A program made the translations under genes and the position numbers. Below the pieces are notes generated by a model that searched no databases, had not been told where the DNA came from, and worked only from the letters and a program-made list of their open reading frames with translations. Shown piece by piece: positions 62,778 through 64,000 of a stretch of 64,000 bases of DNA. This stretch comes from Hungatella effluvii (GTDB taxonomy: Bacteria; Bacillota; Clostridia; Lachnospirales; Lachnospiraceae), in assembly GCF_003201875.1 (NCBI RefSeq), contig NZ_QJKD01000007.1, forward strand, positions 196,992 through 260,991. The letters run 5' to 3'. The stretch's first letter is position 1; every line of letters starts with the position of its first letter.

Positions 62778-63641
62778 TTACAATGGGCTGCCGGCATACG
62801 TTACATAACCGAAACTTCCCTTTTTCATACAGTTCGCAGTGGAGTAGGCGGTGGCCTTTTCCAGAGCCAGCCTGATCGTGGCGGGGGCAGGAATACAGCC
62901 TTTTGTCCAGCCCTGTTCATACAGAGCGATGACAAAGGCGGTGAGAAAGGAGTCCCCGGCCCCCATCGTGTCAACCGGATCGATATATTCCGCCTTTCCG
63001 TATACCAGAGAAGTCCCGTCAGATACGCACTGACCGGAGCTTCCCATGGTGATCAGGACGAGTCCTGTGTTTCTTTTGTGGAGCGGTTCACAGAATGATC
63101 GTATCTCCGATTCCTCCATTGGAGGGCATGAAAACAGGGCCAGGTCCAGCCCACAGCAGACCTTATCGTAATAGAAATCAGTTCTGTATTTTTCCTTTTC
63201 ACCAAAATCGTAGGTGAATAAAGCTGGAAGACCGCTGAGCCGGGACATCTCTTCTTCCATTTTTGCATTACAGGAACTGTGAATCAGAGAAAATGATCTT
63301 AAGTATTCCATATCGTCTTGCTGAAGCCGCAGCGGTCCGGACCATTGATCTCCGGCCGTGATGCCCAGATAGGTGCGTTCCCCGTTTGTGACGCGGTAGC
63401 GGCAGCATTTGGTGATGGTTCCTGGGACTTTTTTGCATCTTGAGAAGTCCACATGAAAACGGTTCAGCGCATCGACTATGACTTCAGACATGGCGTCATC
63501 GGCCAGATTGCCCATGTAGGCAGCTTCCGCACCGAGTATGGAGGCGTGGACTGCAGCATTTAAAGCGTTTCCACCCGGATATATGGCGCCGGTATTTGTA
63601 TAGTAGTCGATGACATTGTCACCGAGCCCCAAAAGTCTCAT
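62778..63641 (-). CDS. frlD: PfkB-family kinase, probably fructoselysine 6-kinase
   Basis: A 287-residue ribokinase-family sugar kinase. Motif 1 is YPGGNALNAAVHASILGAEA; motif 2 is DTMGAGDSFLTAFVIALYEQ with the catalytic aspartate in GAGD. It is directly followed, with a 4-base overlap, by a SIS-domain gene resembling FrlB. In that pair, FrlD phosphorylates fructoselysine (an Amadori product) and FrlB splits the product into lysine and glucose 6-phosphate. Kinase type is certain; substrate is inferred from the pairing. Confidence 0.8.
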   Translation of the reverse strand: MRLLGLGDNVIDYYTNTGAIYPGGNALNAAVHASILGAEAAYMGNLADDAMSEVIVDALNRFHVDFSRCKKVPGTITKCCRYRVTNGERTYLGITAGDQWSGPLRLQQDDMEYLRSFSLIHSSCNAKMEEEMSRLSGLPALFTYDFGEKEKYRTDFYYDKVCCGLDLALFSCPPMEESEIRSFCEPLHKRNTGLVLITMGSSGQCVSDGTSLVYGKAEYIDPVDTMGAGDSFLTAFVIALYEQGWTKGCIPAPATIRLALEKATAYSTANCMKKGSFGYVTYAGSPL

Positions 63642-64000
63642 GAGTATTCACCCTTTCTGTAATAACGGCGGATGTCCAGGGAATGGTCTGTGATTACCTC
63701 AATATTCTTGCTGATTCGCTGCAGAACCGCGGCCATAATCATGGGGGAAAGAAGCGGGCGGTAACGATCGCTGATTCCCGGAAGTGCATAATCACGGCAG
63801 TCAAAGCAGGTCAGTTTATTCGTGTGCTTTTGGGCAAATGCTTTTACCTTTTCGTCGAGAGGCCTTGTCACCCCTTCTGTCAGGAGCAGGGTTACACATA
63901 CATCGTCCTCCAAAAGCTCCAGGGTGCCATGGAAGAATTCTGGTGAACTGACGGATTTCGTCCGTATCCACTGGGATTCCTCCAGGACACACATGGAATA
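63638..64000 (-). CDS. frlB: SIS-domain deglycase, probably fructoselysine-6-P deglycase (C-terminal part)
   Basis: The last 120 codons of a sugar-phosphate isomerase-domain protein; the 5' end lies beyond the window. SSPEFFHGTLELLEDDVCV is the conserved SIS substrate segment, and IDH-type C-terminal helices follow (MIMAAVLQRISKNIEVITDH). The stop overlaps the kinase start (ATGA), so they are coupled and expressed together. It is the likely partner of FrlD. Confidence 0.75.
   Translation of the reverse strand, partial: YSMCVLEESQWIRTKSVSSPEFFHGTLELLEDDVCVTLLLTEGVTRPLDEKVKAFAQKHTNKLTCFDCRDYALPGISDRYRPLLSPMIMAAVLQRISKNIEVITDHSLDIRRYYRKGEYS

Noticed and set aside
1..64000. tRNA or rRNA genes
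   Set aside because: No cloverleaf with a GTTC-box and acceptor stem, and no rRNA motif, was found by reading the intergenic regions on both strands; a tRNA search program would settle this.

Overview
The window reads as a chromosomal segment of a gut-type Firmicute of the Lachnospiraceae (Lacrimispora/Enterocloster/Hungatella-like). The grounds are the gene families (PHP-type CpsB phosphatase with a BY-kinase pair, DnaD/DnaC primosome genes, a preQ1-queT unit, fructoselysine catabolism genes, GPH symporter with GH2/GH3 enzymes), strong Shine-Dalgarno sites and sigma-A promoters. The flanks (about 1-15000 and 51000-64000) are GC-balanced housekeeping or catabolic DNA. The middle (about 16700-50000) is visibly AT-rich and full of pseudogenes, as expected of a horizontally exchanged surface-polysaccharide island. 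The species is not determinable from the sequence alone.

Layout. 1-1507: end of a LytTR response regulator and its GHKL histidine kinase. 1772-9038: a glycoside-use operon of a GH2 enzyme, a membrane-anchored GH3 enzyme with reversed domain order, a small membrane protein and a GPH symporter. 9168-12588: a reverse-strand two-gene unit, FRG-domain protein then AIPR-family protein, with its own promoter; this is the best candidate for a little-described defence system. 12795-14939: M13 lipoprotein peptidase. 15300-15930: preQ1-I riboswitch and queT.

16323-49433: polysaccharide island. An XRE regulator diverges from a strong promoter and a structured leader preceding a polyprenyl-phosphate sugar transferase. 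A plus-strand operon follows (Alg14/Alg13 pair, HAD-like protein, GT4, GT2s, polymerase, pyruvyl transferase, radical SAM protein, flippase, GT14) to 32052. It meets, tail to tail, a minus-strand operon running from 46302 down to 33548 (nucleotide-sugar dehydrogenase, Alg14, an Alg13-GT4 fusion, acyltransferase, GT2s, EpsG polymerase, flippase, GNAT, PLP enzyme, ATP-grasp-GNAT fusion, DegT aminotransferase). The junction holds IS66 and acyltransferase remnants. Each arm has its own flippase, polymerase and Alg13/14 functions, but only one initiating transferase is seen. Broken ugd, hexapeptide acetyltransferase and glmS copies mark past exchanges. A tyrosine recombinase and a VanZ-like gene close the island.

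49832-54839: secreted cell-wall-binding repeat protein, a two-ended membrane protein of unknown role, then the polymer-length control module CpsB/CpsC/CpsD. 55040-61598: murC, a cluster of DnaA boxes with hairpin-like repeats, a DnaD-domain protein, the DnaC-like helicase loader, a ribose-phosphate pyrophosphokinase and a BrnQ transporter. 61803-64000: GntR/UTRA regulator, a 167-bp palindromic MITE-like element, and fructoselysine kinase and deglycase genes, the last one cut by the window edge.

Two recurring features stand out. Short 16-18 bp A-rich tandem repeats lie downstream of three unrelated genes. Six exact DnaA boxes fall within about 660 bp around the start of the primosome genes.
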